From Anaerolineaceae bacterium (GTDB lineage Bacteria; Chloroflexota; Anaerolineae; Promineifilales; Promineifilaceae), in the NCBI GenBank assembly GCA_002699125.1, contig PABI01000092.1, positions 1-64,000 of the forward strand: a DNA stretch of 64,000 nt, read 5' to 3'. Positions 16,292 through 26,800 of this stretch are shown here, piece by piece (within the stretch, counting starts at the first letter, position 1; the number at the start of each line of letters is the position of its first letter). Both the position numbers and the translations under genes were made by a program. The notes under the pieces are model-generated. The model had not been told where the DNA came from and did no database searches. It saw nothing but the letters and a program-made list of their open reading frames with translations.

Positions 16292-18001
16292 TTAATCTTT
16301 ATTGGCGGCGGGTAGAAAAACGGTAAAGGTGCTGCCCTGGTTGGGGATGCTGCTGACGGTGATACGGCCGTTGTGCAAAGAAACAATCTCGTTCACAATG
16401 CCCAATCCCAGGCCTGAACCCATCGTTTTGTCTCGATTGATTTGCGAGCCGCGGTAAAAGCGGTCAAAAATATGGGGCAAATCTTCTTCTGGAATGCCTA
16501 TGCCGGAGTCAGACACCTGCAAAAGGATCTCGGTTTCTGATCCGTTTTTCTGCAGTTCGGTGGCGACTGTGATGGTGCCTTCCGAAGTGTAATTCAGGGC
16601 ATTGTCTAACAAGTTTGTCACAATCTGGGTGATTTGATTGGGCTCGCCCCACACTGGTGGCAAGGGCGTGGTCGGCTCAAAGTGCAGCTTTATCTTGTTG
16701 TTTTGGGCGCGCGGTTTGTGGGCCACAATCACCTGCTGAATAAGATAATTGAAGTCAATCGGTTTATAAAGATGTTGGTGGCTTTGATTTTCCAGGCGGG
16801 ACAGCGTTAAAATTTCTTCTACCAAGCTGGAGAGGCGGCGTACCTGATTGCGCAAAATATTGAAATATTTGGGCTGTTTTTCTGGCCTGGCAAATTCCAA
16901 CAGCTCCAAATAAAGGGTTAAATTTGTGATGGGATTACGCAGCTCGTGCGAGACGTCGGAGACAAATTTTGATTTGAGTTTGTCTAATGATTTGAGCTGC
17001 TCATTGGCTTCGGCCAGGGCCTGCGTGCGCTCCTGAACGCGATCTTCCAGCTCATTGGCATAGGCTTGTAAACGGCCGTGCAAACGAATTTTTGTCAGAG
17101 CCAGCTCAACCTCTTCGGCCACCATGGCCAATAAACGCACGTCGCTCACAGCAAGCTCGTAAGTTTGCGGCAAATTCAGCACAAAAAAGCCAATGTTCTC
17201 CCCTTCTAAAGTGAGTGGATGAATGATCGCCTTGCTCTCTTCAGGAGAGGTCAGGAACAGCTTCAGGTCTGCCGATAAGCTGGGGCAAATCAAGGTTTGC
17301 TGGGTTAAAAGAACGACCGAAAAGTGCTCCTCTGCATCCAGATCAATCTGGCTGTGCCGCAGAGGCGGCATCTCGGCGTGATGGTGCTCTGCCTGGACCG
17401 TAACAAGCGAATCGTCATGATGGCGCACCAGGATTAAGACGCGCAGAGCATTGTAAAATTGAGCCATTTCCAAACAGGTGATGTCGAGTATTGATTGTTC
17501 ATCATTGCTGGCAGAGGCGGCTGAGATAATACGATTGAGCAGATTGAGCTCGCCGGCCTGCCGCCGATAAGCGTGTTGGCTGGCGCGCAGCTGCTCTTCA
17601 TGCAGGCGTCTTTCCAGAGCATAGCGCAAAACGCGCCACAAGTTTGCCGGATCGAGATCGTGTTTAACCAGGTAATCATGGGCGCCTGCCGTGGCGGCGT
17701 CAGCCACCACCTGCTCATCATCCAGGCCGGTTAGCACCACAATGGGAACCCAGGGGTAGGTTGTGTGCATGGTGCGAATCGTTTGCAGTCCGTCGCTGTC
17801 TGGCAGGGTTAAATCGAGGAGAATAATTTGGACGGGTTGGTTAGAAAGTGTTTGGTGGGCAGATTTTACTGAGCTGGCGGTATGCAGCCGGTAAGCATCC
17901 TCCAACATATCCAACATCAGTTCGATACGCCGGACGTCACCGGGATTATCTTCAACGAGCAAAATGTCAACGTTACGGCCGTTTGGCGCGTCTGTAACCA
18001 C
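16292..18001 (-). CDS. REC-GAF-histidine kinase
   Basis: A 569-residue soluble hybrid kinase: receiver domain (10-130) with phospho-acceptor D63 in LLDLTLPDSDG and K in YLVKHD; GAF-like sensor (150-300); coiled coil; HisKA with SDVSHELRNP; and a HATPase domain with DNALNYTSEG, DSGIGIPEEDLPHIFDRFYRG and GSGLGLGIV. As there is no membrane segment it probably receives signal through REC phosphorylation or GAF ligand binding. It is last in a three-kinase operon; 15 bases separate it from the preceding gene. Confidence 0.92.
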   Translation of the reverse strand: MVTDAPNGRNVDILLVEDNPGDVRRIELMLDMLEDAYRLHTASSVKSAHQTLSNQPVQIILLDLTLPDSDGLQTIRTMHTTYPWVPIVVLTGLDDEQVVADAATAGAHDYLVKHDLDPANLWRVLRYALERRLHEEQLRASQHAYRRQAGELNLLNRIISAASASNDEQSILDITCLEMAQFYNALRVLILVRHHDDSLVTVQAEHHHAEMPPLRHSQIDLDAEEHFSVVLLTQQTLICPSLSADLKLFLTSPEESKAIIHPLTLEGENIGFFVLNLPQTYELAVSDVRLLAMVAEEVELALTKIRLHGRLQAYANELEDRVQERTQALAEANEQLKSLDKLKSKFVSDVSHELRNPITNLTLYLELLEFARPEKQPKYFNILRNQVRRLSSLVEEILTLSRLENQSHQHLYKPIDFNYLIQQVIVAHKPRAQNNKIKLHFEPTTPLPPVWGEPNQITQIVTNLLDNALNYTSEGTITVATELQKNGSETEILLQVSDSGIGIPEEDLPHIFDRFYRGSQINRDKTMGSGLGLGIVNEIVSLHNGRITVSSIPNQGSTFTVFLPAANKD

Positions 18002-18016
18002 AATATTTGTCCTGGT

Positions 18017-19156
18017 TTATGGTATGGTGTGACCGTGCTCTGGCAGCGTAAACCAAAAACAGCTGCCAGACCCTTCTTTGCTATCTACCCCAACGTCTCC
18101 ACCACATTTGTTTACAATTCGCCAGCAAATTGATAGTCCTAATCCTTCTCCGCGAATTTTCTTGGAAGTGACTCTGGTATGCGGTTTAAACAACCGCTTT
18201 TGATCCATTTCAGATATGCCCGGGCCGTTATCTGACAGCCAAAAACGGATCATGCCGTTACCCTCTTGCGTAGCCCCCAAGTGCAAAACAGGCGGCACAT
18301 TCTCATTACCGCCATATTTCAAACCGTTGCTCATATAGTTAAGCCACACTTCTTCAATCCAGGGCGCGTACCCCAGCGCAACCGGCCAGGAATTTGGCAG
18401 ATGAATTTCAGCCTTGGTTTCCCGAATATGATAACGTAAACGCTTCATAACCTCAGCGACGATACGGCCAGTATCCAGCTCATTCACCTGAATTTCTTCA
18501 GAGCGCATGCTGGCCAGAAAAAGCAGCTCGGTGATGACATTGTTCATTTTGTAGCCACTTTGCATGATCTGATCAACCGCCTGCTGGGCCGGCACACTTA
18601 ACTGCTCCTGGTAATGAGCATCGACCAAACTAGCATAGCCAACCATCTGGCTGAGCAGCCCTTGAATTTGGTGAGCGACGGTGTGAGCAAAATCATTCAA
18701 GGCTACATTCTGGCTTTCTAACTCTTCGGCCCGCCCCTTAATTTCCAACAGCAGACGGTGCCTTTCTATTGTGTAATGAATTGTCTTGAGCAACAGGTTG
18801 GCCGTTAAATTGTCTTTGGCCAAATAATCTTGGGCCCCGTGTTGCACGGCTTCTGCAACTGTTTGGTTATCAGCCTGACCGCTCAAAATGATAATTGGTA
18901 TTGAAGGATGATTTTCTTTTAGCTTCAGGATTGAATCCAGTCCGTTGGCATCTGGCAATGATAAATCCAGAAGAATGACATCGCAGGTGTGCTTTTTTAA
19001 ATGGTCAAGGGCAGTTTTCAGGCGGTCGATATGGACCAGGTTAATTGTCATTGACGGATTGTCTGCGAAGGAGGCCCCATGCAGCATCTTTTTTACAAGA
19101 CGAATATCACCTGGATTATCTTCAATCACCAATACATTTATCTGACTGTAATTCAT
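18017..19156 (-). CDS. REC-histidine kinase
   Basis: A 379-residue protein with a receiver domain (5-130; D64 in LLDLSLPDANG, K in YLAKDN), a helical linker, a divergent dimerisation/phospho-acceptor region (NDFAHTVAHQIQGLLSQMVGY), and a HATPase domain (WLNYMSNGLKYGG, SDNGPGISEMDQKRLF, GEGLGLSICWRIV). No membrane span. It sits between the GAF-PAS kinase and the REC-GAF kinase and shares with the latter the opening VEDNPGD, suggesting that the receivers respond to a common phosphate donor. Confidence 0.92.
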   Translation of the reverse strand: MNYSQINVLVIEDNPGDIRLVKKMLHGASFADNPSMTINLVHIDRLKTALDHLKKHTCDVILLDLSLPDANGLDSILKLKENHPSIPIIILSGQADNQTVAEAVQHGAQDYLAKDNLTANLLLKTIHYTIERHRLLLEIKGRAEELESQNVALNDFAHTVAHQIQGLLSQMVGYASLVDAHYQEQLSVPAQQAVDQIMQSGYKMNNVITELLFLASMRSEEIQVNELDTGRIVAEVMKRLRYHIRETKAEIHLPNSWPVALGYAPWIEEVWLNYMSNGLKYGGNENVPPVLHLGATQEGNGMIRFWLSDNGPGISEMDQKRLFKPHTRVTSKKIRGEGLGLSICWRIVNKCGGDVGVDSKEGSGSCFWFTLPEHGHTIP

Positions 19157-19346
19157 TGTTTTTAGTTATGGATACGAAACTGCCTGGTTAAATAAAACCA
19201 AATAATCGACAAAAATCTTTTTGTGTAGAGGCGGTTTGTTGGCAGCAAGATCCGCTACTTGCTATTCTCAACATGGGTCCTGTTTCAATTATTATGTTTC
19301 TTAAATTCTGTCAAGACAAATGGCATTTGGGGCGTGTCTTTTTTCG

Positions 19347-21152
19347 TTATGTTAGGTTTGACGGGATAGAAAATGAAAATGTGGAACCGACACCAGGTTC
19401 TGAGTCTACCCAAATCTCCCCTTTATGCTTCTGTACGATTTTTTTACAGATTGCCAGACCAATGCCTGTGCCGGGATACTCTTCACGCGTGTGAAGACGT
19501 TGGAAAATAGCAAAGATTTTTTTAGTAAATTCCGGCTGCATACCAATGCCGTTGTCCGCAATTTGGATAACCCATCTGGCTGGTTCTTGTTGGGCTGAAA
19601 TGTGAACTTTGGGCGATTCATCTTTTCTAAACTTAATGGCGTTGCTAATCAAGTTTTGCAGCAATTGCAGCATTTGCGTTTTGTCTGCGGTGATGGTTGG
19701 TAATGGATCGTGAGTAATGGCAATGTTGGCTTCTTGAATTTGTACTTCTAAATTAAAGAGAACCTGCTGCAATATTTTTTCCAGTTCGACTTGTCCAACC
19801 CCCTGGTTTTGCTGCCCAATCCGTGAATAAGTTAGCAAATCGACGATGAGCTGCCGCATGCGCTTGGCCCCATCAACGGCATAACCAATAAATTCCATTG
19901 CTTCATCGTCCAGTTGATCCTGGTATCGTTGGGCAATTAGCTGAAGATAAGATGTAATCATGCGCAGCGGTTCTTGCAAATCGTGCGAAGCGGCGTAAGC
20001 AAATTGGGCCAGCTCTTCATTGCTGGCCTCCAGGGAACGAGTGCGCTCGCGCAAAGCTTCTTCTATTTTTAGCTGGTCGGTAATGTCGCGGTTAACGGCG
20101 ACTGCGCCGATGACGGTGCCTTGCTGATCTTTAACGGCCGTAACCGACGACAAAACTGGAATAAGCGCACCATCTTTTCTGGTTTGAGAAATCCGGCCGG
20201 TCCAATGCCCTTTAGATAAAAAGTTAGCCAGCATTTCTTCCCGGCTGCTTTGTTCGTAAACCAGGGACATCAGTTCACCCATGGTTTTGCCCATAACTTC
20301 TTCTTCGCGCCAGCCATATATTGTTTCGGCAGCCTTGTTCCAGCTCTGAATACGGAATTCATTGTCGGTGGCAATGATGGCATCGGAGACATTTTGCAGC
20401 AGATTGGCCTGGTAAAATAGCTCTTTTTGGATTTGGTGACGCTCGGTAAAAAGCCGGGCGTTTTGCAAGGCAATGGCAATATGACCAGCCAGAACAAGCA
20501 CGGCGTCTATTTCAGCCGTCCCAAATCGGTTGGGCTGGCTGTCTTGAATATCTAAAACGCCCAGGAGGGAACGGCCGTACTGCAAAGGTATCGCCAACTC
20601 CGACTTTGTTTTAGGCAGCAAGGGGTTGGCCAGAAAGGTGGGATGATTGGCCACATCGTGTACCAGAACCATCTCTTGTTGGCGGGCGGCCAATGCCACC
20701 AGGCTTTTTACGGCCGTAAGCGCAATCGTATGTTCCTGTTCCAACAACTGTCTGCCCACAACTCCCGAACCGATGTGTACGCGCAAAACGCTTTCATCCT
20801 TATCCAAAAGGTAAATATGAACATGATACAAATTGAAGCTGGAACGCATGAGCGAAATAGCTTCGTTCAGCAGCTTGTCCGGTTCGCGAATGGTGTTGAG
20901 CTTTTGTGAAATAATGGCAGCCTTGCGCAGCTGTTGGGCCAGGTCGGCAAAATCGGGATCTAGAGGAACGGCCGTTGGCCTCTCCCCCGCCTTGTGTTGA
21001 TCAGCCAATGCTTGAGAAACTTCATGCTCCGTTTGCAGTTGATTTTTTTGTTGGGTTAGCTGCTGGATTTCCGCCTGAGCCCTGGCTAACGCCTCGCGCA
21101 AATGGCTGATTTCTTCAAATAACTTATCAGTTGAAACGTTTGATTGGTCCAT
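19347..21152 (-). CDS. GAF-PAS sensor histidine kinase
   Basis: The 601-residue kinase (ATG 21152, MDQSNVSTD; 29 codons of upstream open frame are ignored) has an N-terminal coiled coil (15-45), a GAF domain (about 75-225), a PAS domain (245-370: SDAIIATDNEFRIQSWNKAAETIYGW), HisKA with AASHDLQEPLRMITSYLQL, and HATPase with ISNAIKFR, IADNGIGM and GTGIGLAICKKIV. It is cytoplasmic. It heads the operon of three phosphorelay proteins, all on the minus strand, with 190 bases to the next gene. Confidence 0.92.
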   Translation of the reverse strand: MDQSNVSTDKLFEEISHLREALARAQAEIQQLTQQKNQLQTEHEVSQALADQHKAGERPTAVPLDPDFADLAQQLRKAAIISQKLNTIREPDKLLNEAISLMRSSFNLYHVHIYLLDKDESVLRVHIGSGVVGRQLLEQEHTIALTAVKSLVALAARQQEMVLVHDVANHPTFLANPLLPKTKSELAIPLQYGRSLLGVLDIQDSQPNRFGTAEIDAVLVLAGHIAIALQNARLFTERHQIQKELFYQANLLQNVSDAIIATDNEFRIQSWNKAAETIYGWREEEVMGKTMGELMSLVYEQSSREEMLANFLSKGHWTGRISQTRKDGALIPVLSSVTAVKDQQGTVIGAVAVNRDITDQLKIEEALRERTRSLEASNEELAQFAYAASHDLQEPLRMITSYLQLIAQRYQDQLDDEAMEFIGYAVDGAKRMRQLIVDLLTYSRIGQQNQGVGQVELEKILQQVLFNLEVQIQEANIAITHDPLPTITADKTQMLQLLQNLISNAIKFRKDESPKVHISAQQEPARWVIQIADNGIGMQPEFTKKIFAIFQRLHTREEYPGTGIGLAICKKIVQKHKGEIWVDSEPGVGSTFSFSIPSNLT

Positions 21153-21361
21153 AATCCTAAAAATGCGCGCTTTTTGGCAGGAGAGTATGTTGGTGATATG
21201 GGTGCGATGCAGCAGAGTTTTTTTTTGAAAATGTACCAATGATTATACCGCAACGTGCTTGAATCCTGAGAAATTAGGACTTTTGTTGTAAAGTCACAAT
21301 GTTGACATTTGTTCTTGAACGGGGCAAAATAGAACGCATGGTCTAATCTAGAGGAGGAAAA

Positions 21362-22327
21362 ATGTCTCGCCTGGCTTCAAGAACATCTCGCCTACGCCGT
21401 ATTGAACAACTGCTGCTGCTTACGCCAGACGGGCTGCGCGCTACCGATTTGGCCGAAAAGCTGGAGGTAGATCGGCGCACGGTTTACCGCGACGTCGATT
21501 TTTTGTGTGAACAAGGCTTACCGATCTGGCAGAAAGACGGCCGTTTTGGCATGAATCGCACCCGGTATCTCACCACCATCCACCTTTCTTTCCATGAAGC
21601 CATTGCCCTGACGCTGGCCGGCTTGCTGCTGGCCCGCACCATCGATGAGCGCAATCCACATGTCACTTCCGCCCTGCGCAAACTGGCCATCACCCTGCCC
21701 AAAGCGATCTCGCCGCACCTGAAACGGGCGGCCGACCGCGTCCAAACGCTGCACGATGGCCAGCGGCAGGTGGCCGTGTTGGAAGCGCTGGCCGAAGGCT
21801 GGGGCACTGGCTACAAAGTGCGCGTTGGTTATCGCTCGCCCCGCAGTGGCCAGCTGCGAGAACGGGTCATTGCTCCCTATGCGCTGGAACCCACGCCCTC
21901 CGGCATTTACGTGATTGGCCACGATGATTGGGCCAACGATATTCGCACCTTCAAGCTGGATCGCCTGGAAAGCGCCACGCTGCTCAAGCGCAGCTTTACC
22001 GTGCCCGAAGCGTTTGATCTGGAAAGTCATCTGGCGTCTGGCTGGCGCATCATGGCCGGCAGCGAAATTACCGACGTGGTGCTGCGCTTTGCGCCGGAAG
22101 TGACGCCTCACATTCACGAGCGGCAGTGGCACCCTACGCAAAAATTGGAAAAAACGGAAGATGGTGGCTGCATATTGCGGGTGCAGGTCGCCCAACCCCA
22201 GGAGATGCAGCCGTTTATTCGTAGTTGGGGAGCGCAGGTGGAAGTGCTGGCTCCCGATTGGCTGCGGGCGCAAATTGGCTCCGAGCTCCAGCGCGCCGCT
22301 GCCCAATACTCCGAGCGCTCTTTATAG
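21362..22327 (+). CDS. WYL-domain transcriptional regulator (YafY-like)
   Basis: A 321-residue protein with an N-terminal winged HTH (RRIEQLLLLTPDGLRATDLAEKLEVDRRTVYRDVDFL), a helical middle, a WYL domain (about 145-215: YKVRVGYRSPRSGQLRERVIAPYALEPTPSGIYVIGHDD) and a C-terminal WCX domain. WYL regulators bind nucleic acid or nucleotide ligands and often act in stress or defence settings. GAGGAGG directly precedes ATG 21362. Its end overlaps the convergent aminotransferase gene by six bases. Confidence 0.9.
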   Translation: MSRLASRTSRLRRIEQLLLLTPDGLRATDLAEKLEVDRRTVYRDVDFLCEQGLPIWQKDGRFGMNRTRYLTTIHLSFHEAIALTLAGLLLARTIDERNPHVTSALRKLAITLPKAISPHLKRAADRVQTLHDGQRQVAVLEALAEGWGTGYKVRVGYRSPRSGQLRERVIAPYALEPTPSGIYVIGHDDWANDIRTFKLDRLESATLLKRSFTVPEAFDLESHLASGWRIMAGSEITDVVLRFAPEVTPHIHERQWHPTQKLEKTEDGGCILRVQVAQPQEMQPFIRSWGAQVEVLAPDWLRAQIGSELQRAAAQYSERSL

Positions 22328-23482
22328 CTTTTGTAATCTTTGCAGACGTTTGGCGGCTTCGGCCAGGGTTTTTTCCTCTTTGCAGAAGGCAAACCGCGCC
22401 AGGCCGGCACCGTCGGCGGGGGTGCTGTAAAAGGCACTGGGGGGGATGGCTGCCACACCAACTTCTGTCGTTAAGTAGCGGCAGAAGGCGACATCATCAG
22501 CAAATCCCAGTTTTGCAATATCAACCATCACAAAATAAGTACCGCTGGTGTTGATGGGGGAGAGTCCGGCGCTTTTCAGGGCATCTACCAGAAAATTTCG
22601 TTTGTGTGTGTAAAACTCGGTGAGTTCAGTGTAGAACGCTTTTGGTTGGGAAACGGCCGTAACCGCTGCTTCTTGTAACGGAGCCGCCCCGCAAAACGTC
22701 ATAAATTGATGGGCGCGAAAAACAGCGCGAGACAGTTCCGGCTGAGCCACCGCCCACCCAACCTTCCAACCGGTCACGCTAAACGTCTTGCCCAGGCTAG
22801 AAACCATCACCGTGCGCTGGGCCATGCCGGGCAGGTTGTACAGCGTCAAGTGCTGGTGGCCATCAAAGACGATGTGCTCATAAACTTCATCCGTCATGGC
22901 AATGACATCATGTGTTTGGCACAAATTGGCGATCAGTTTTAGCTCCGTTTCATTGAAAACTTTGCCGGTGGGATTATGCGGCGTGTTAACGATGATCAGC
23001 TTCGTTTTATTGTTGAACAGGGCCGCCAATTCAGCCTCGTCAATTTGCCAATCCGGTGGGCGCAGCGTGTAGAAGCGAGGGATTCCGCCGGCCATCTTAA
23101 TCGCCGGTACATACGAATCGTAAAACGGCTCAAACACAATCACCTCATCGCCCGGATTAACCACGCCCATGACGGTGGCAAAAATCCCTTCGGTTGCGCC
23201 ATGTAGAATGGTGACTTCTGTGTTGGGGTCCACCTGCAAGCCGTAGAGGTCAGCCACTTTTTGGGCAACTGCCTCGCGCAATGCGGGACGGCCGTTTGCC
23301 GGAGCGTACTGGTTAATGTCGGATTGAATAGCAGCAACGGCCGCTTCTTTCATAAAATCAGGCGCGGCAAAATCAGGAAATCCCTGCCCCAAATTGATCG
23401 CTTGATGCTCGTTGGCCAACGTGGTCATCTCGTAAAAAATGGTGGTGCCAAAGTCGGCCACCCGCTGCGCCATGTAACTCAT
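22322..23482 (-). CDS. PLP-dependent class I/II aminotransferase
   Basis: A 386-residue fold-type I aminotransferase. The pyridoxal phosphate lysine is K232 in SSLGKTFSVTGWKVGW. N170 in NTPHNPTGKV and the MTDEVYEHIVFDG strand bind the cofactor. Overall sequence matches the methionine/kynurenine aminotransferase group (YbdL-like, for example LGQGFPDFAAPDF), so it probably transaminates methionine or aromatic amino acids; exact substrate is inferred. CAGGAG precedes ATG 23482. Confidence 0.9.
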   Translation of the reverse strand: MSYMAQRVADFGTTIFYEMTTLANEHQAINLGQGFPDFAAPDFMKEAAVAAIQSDINQYAPANGRPALREAVAQKVADLYGLQVDPNTEVTILHGATEGIFATVMGVVNPGDEVIVFEPFYDSYVPAIKMAGGIPRFYTLRPPDWQIDEAELAALFNNKTKLIIVNTPHNPTGKVFNETELKLIANLCQTHDVIAMTDEVYEHIVFDGHQHLTLYNLPGMAQRTVMVSSLGKTFSVTGWKVGWAVAQPELSRAVFRAHQFMTFCGAAPLQEAAVTAVSQPKAFYTELTEFYTHKRNFLVDALKSAGLSPINTSGTYFVMVDIAKLGFADDVAFCRYLTTEVGVAAIPPSAFYSTPADGAGLARFAFCKEEKTLAEAAKRLQRLQKL

Positions 23483-23497
23483 GCCAAACTCCTGATT

Positions 23498-23579
23498 ATC
23501 CGCAGATTACACAGATTTCGCAGATTAATTTGTTGAGTATCAATGTTTGAATCTGTGTAATCTGCGAAATCTGTGGATT
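23498..23579. repeat. Intergenic inverted repeat, CAGATTACGCAGATT family
   Basis: ATCCGCAGATTACACAGATT (23498-23517) continues to 23526 and is mirrored at 23550-23578. It is the best-preserved copy of the family also found at 1458-1526. Confidence 0.8.
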
Positions 23580-23678
23580 TATTTTTGCCTGTTGTTGTGC
23601 GGGAATTGTGGCAGAGAACGGTCGTCTCCGCAACAACTATGTGGGCAGTGACAGTAATTCGAAATTTAGATCAAGTTG

Positions 23679-23826
23679 TAGGGGTGGACAGGCGGGAAAC
23701 TGGCTTTGTCATGCAGAAACAACTTATCTCCCGCCTGTCTCACCCAACCCAGGCGCAAATGGGCGAGACGGTGCGGAGTGTAGACCTTTTGTTTGGCCGA
23801 ATATATACCGCACCGTCCCGCCCCTA
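23679..23826. repeat. MITE-like element with TAGGGG terminal repeats
   Basis: The element starts TAGGGGTGG and ends CCGCCCCTA (inverted, one mismatch). Inside are two stems: GGGGTGGACAGGCGGG (23681-23696) with CCCGCCTGTCTCACCC, and GGGCGAGACGGTGCGG (23761-23776) with CCGCACCGTCCCG. It encodes nothing. No target duplication is obvious. It may be a non-autonomous transposable element or a REP-like structure. Confidence 0.65.
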
Positions 23827-23871
23827 TCTGAGACAATTTGATATGGAATTGCTTTGAATGCCTTGCATACT

Positions 23872-26800
23872 TTAGGGAGAAAAAGTTAGACAGGGACGGC
23901 CGCGTAAATATTGGGTGCATTCGTCCGGCGTGAGAGAGCGTGTCACCAGCAGGCTGGCGCGCTCAAACAAGTTGGGCACCGTTTCCAGCGTGTTGATCCG
24001 AGCTGTCCGGTCGGCGCTGCCCGTGGCTAGACGGCCGTCATCCGGCGCAAACACCACCGCATTCACCGCAGATGTGTGGCCCAAAAAGGTGCGGCGCGTT
24101 TGCCCGGTGGCTGTGTCCCACAGCTTGGTGGTGCGGTCCACGCTGCCCGTGGCCAGGCGGCTGCCATCGGCGCTGAGGGCAACGCTGAGCACCGGACCGC
24201 CATGCCCGGAAAAGACGCGCAGTGCCTCGCCGCTGGCCACGTTCCACAAGCGGGCGGTGCCGTCGCTGCTGGCCGTAGCGAGCCAACGGCCGTCACCGCT
24301 AAAAGCCACGTCGTTCACTGCCGCCTCGTGCCCGCTAAGAATTTGCACAATCTCCTCGGTAACCACATTCCAGATGACGGCCGTCCCGTCCACTGCGCCG
24401 GCGGCTACCAGACTGCCATCTGGGCTAAAGCTCACCTTGGTCAAGCCCGCTTCGTAAGGCAAACGGCGCTGCAAGCTGTTGTCCACCGGGTTCCAAAAGC
24501 GCAAAATGCCGTCATCGGCGGTGGTGGCCAGAACGGTGCCTTCCGGGTTGAAGGTGACGCCGTTCACCGGCGCGGGATGGTCCATCACCGGCAGTTGAAT
24601 CTGGCCACCGGCGACGTTCCATAGGCGGGCGTTCTGGTCGTCGCTGACGGTGGCCAGCAGCGTGCCCTCAGGATTAAACGCCACGTCGTTGACGATGTTA
24701 TTGTGGTCGGCAAACTGGGCAACCTGGGTGCCGTCTTCTGTTTGCCAGACGCGGGCCGTTTCGTCTGTTCCGACCGTGGCCAAAAAACGGCCGTCGCCAC
24801 TAAAGGCAATCGCCAAAATATTGCCAGTATGGCCCGACAAAATTTGCGGCGAGAGCCCGGCTTCAGTGCGCCACAGGCGGGCCGTGCCGTCGCTGCTGGC
24901 AGTGACCATCTGGTCTGCGGTGGGGTGGAAGGCAACGGCCGTTACCCCGCTGCTGTGGCCTGTGAGCGTATACAGCGCTTGCTGCGTGGCGGCATCCCAC
25001 ACCTTCACCGTGTTGTCGCTGCTGGCCGTGGCAAACAGCGTGCCGTCCGGGCTAAAAGCTACATCTTCCAGGGAGACGGCGTGTCCGGCGACGCGAAAAA
25101 CAAGCGAAGCATCCCCGGTGTCCCAGGCGGTGGCCGTGCCGCTGCCGTTGGCGGCCAGTAAGCGGCTGTCGTCCGGGCTGTAGGCCAGGGCATGGATGGC
25201 AATCGGTTGATTGTTACTGTTCAGGGATGGCTCGATCGAGAAGAGGGAGGCACCGGTATCGCTGTTCCAGATGATGATACGGCCGTCATCCCCGGCGGTG
25301 GCAAAACGGCTGCCGTCATGCCGGAAGGCAGCGGCGTTAACGCTGGCGGTATGGGCCAACAGGCGCAGTTCTGAGCGGCGATTGTCCAGATCCCACAGCC
25401 GCACAATGCTGCTGGCGTAGCCGGCCACCAGCTGCGTGCCGTCCGGGTCAAAAGCAATATCATTCACCGCGCCATCCTGCCCGTTCAGCACGGTGATAAG
25501 TTCCAGGCTGGCCATGTTCCACAAAATGATGAAGCCGTCATTGCCAGCCGTGGCCAGACGACTGCCGTCTGGGCTAAAGGCAACGGCGTTTACCGGCTGT
25601 CCGTGTGCGCTTAGCGTGCCAATCTCCTGGCCCGCCGCCACGTCCCATACTTTCACGTCGCTGTCTTGACTGACCGTGGCCAGGAAACGGCCGTCGGCGC
25701 TAAACGCCACGTCGTTGATGCCTTCCGTATGGCCGGAAAAGATGCGCCGCAGCTGGGACGATTGCATGGCGCGGAACAGGGCATCTTCGGCCGATTCCGG
25801 CGCGGCCAGATTAACCGATTGGGTCAGGTTGACCGCTTCCAGCGCGAGCAGCAGCCCCAGCTGCGGATCGCTGTTGAGCTGGTCAGTAGCAATGCCGGCC
25901 AGTTCGCGGGCGGCTACCTGGCGTGACTGATTTTCTGCTTCCTCGGCGTTTTTTTCGGCAATGGCAACGGCCGTGGCTAATTCCTCGACACTAAATTCGG
26001 CTGTGGCCTGGGCGGCAACTGCTTCGTCGGCGTTCATCTCGGCAATTTCACGCTCGGCTTCGGCAGCAAATTCGGCCGTGGCCCGTAGTCCGGCATCGGC
26101 GCGAGCGGTGGCTTCGGCGGCCACCGAGGTGGCCTGGCTAAATTCGGATGCCTGCCGCAGTGCAACGGCTGTCGACTCGTTGGCGCGGGCGGTAGCGGCG
26201 TTGGCCTGGGCGATGCGATTGTTGTTTACGGCCGTTAAGGCAAACAGCAGCACCAACACAATGGCCACCACCAGTGCGCCGGTCAGCCAGGCCAACCGCC
26301 GGGCAAAGCGAGCTTGCGCCGCTGCCTGCTGCCGTTCCAGACGCTCCTGCTCCAACGCCTGCTGCTTTTCGCGGCGCAGCTTCAGGCTCTCATCAATGAA
26401 ATAGCGTTCTTCACGGCTCAAAAACGATTGTCGCTCGGCCAGCCAACCTTCGGCCTCTGCCAGGAGGGCACCACGCAGCAGTGCCCCGCTGTCTTGTTGG
26501 CTCATCTGCCATTGGCGCAGTGCGGCCCGCAGCCGCTCTTGCCAGGCGCGGAAAGCGCGATCTTCCTCCATCCAGGTGCGCAGCTGCCCCCAGCCACGGA
26601 TAAGCGCCTCGTGCACCACTTCAACGGTTTCCTGCCCGTTGGGGGCCAGGCTGGTCACAACCAGTCGGGCATCGGCCAGCTTTTGCACCAGCTGCCAGCT
26701 GCTTTCACCCAACTCGCTGCGCTCGGCCAGGCGGCGCGTATCTTCGGTGCCGGAGCCGGGTCGCACCATCTGGATGAACACGCGGCGTGCCTGTTCCTGC

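Larger units (their letters stand above)
23483..23871. other. 389-bp intergenic region made of repeats
   Basis: Contains a CAGATT-type inverted repeat (23498-23579) and a 148-bp MITE-like element (23679-23826). A 94-codon open frame at 23573-23857 runs through both and is not considered real. Confidence 0.7.

Noticed and set aside
23573..23857. 94-codon open frame on the plus strand
   Set aside because: It runs through a CAGATT repeat and the MITE-like element and has no ribosome site.
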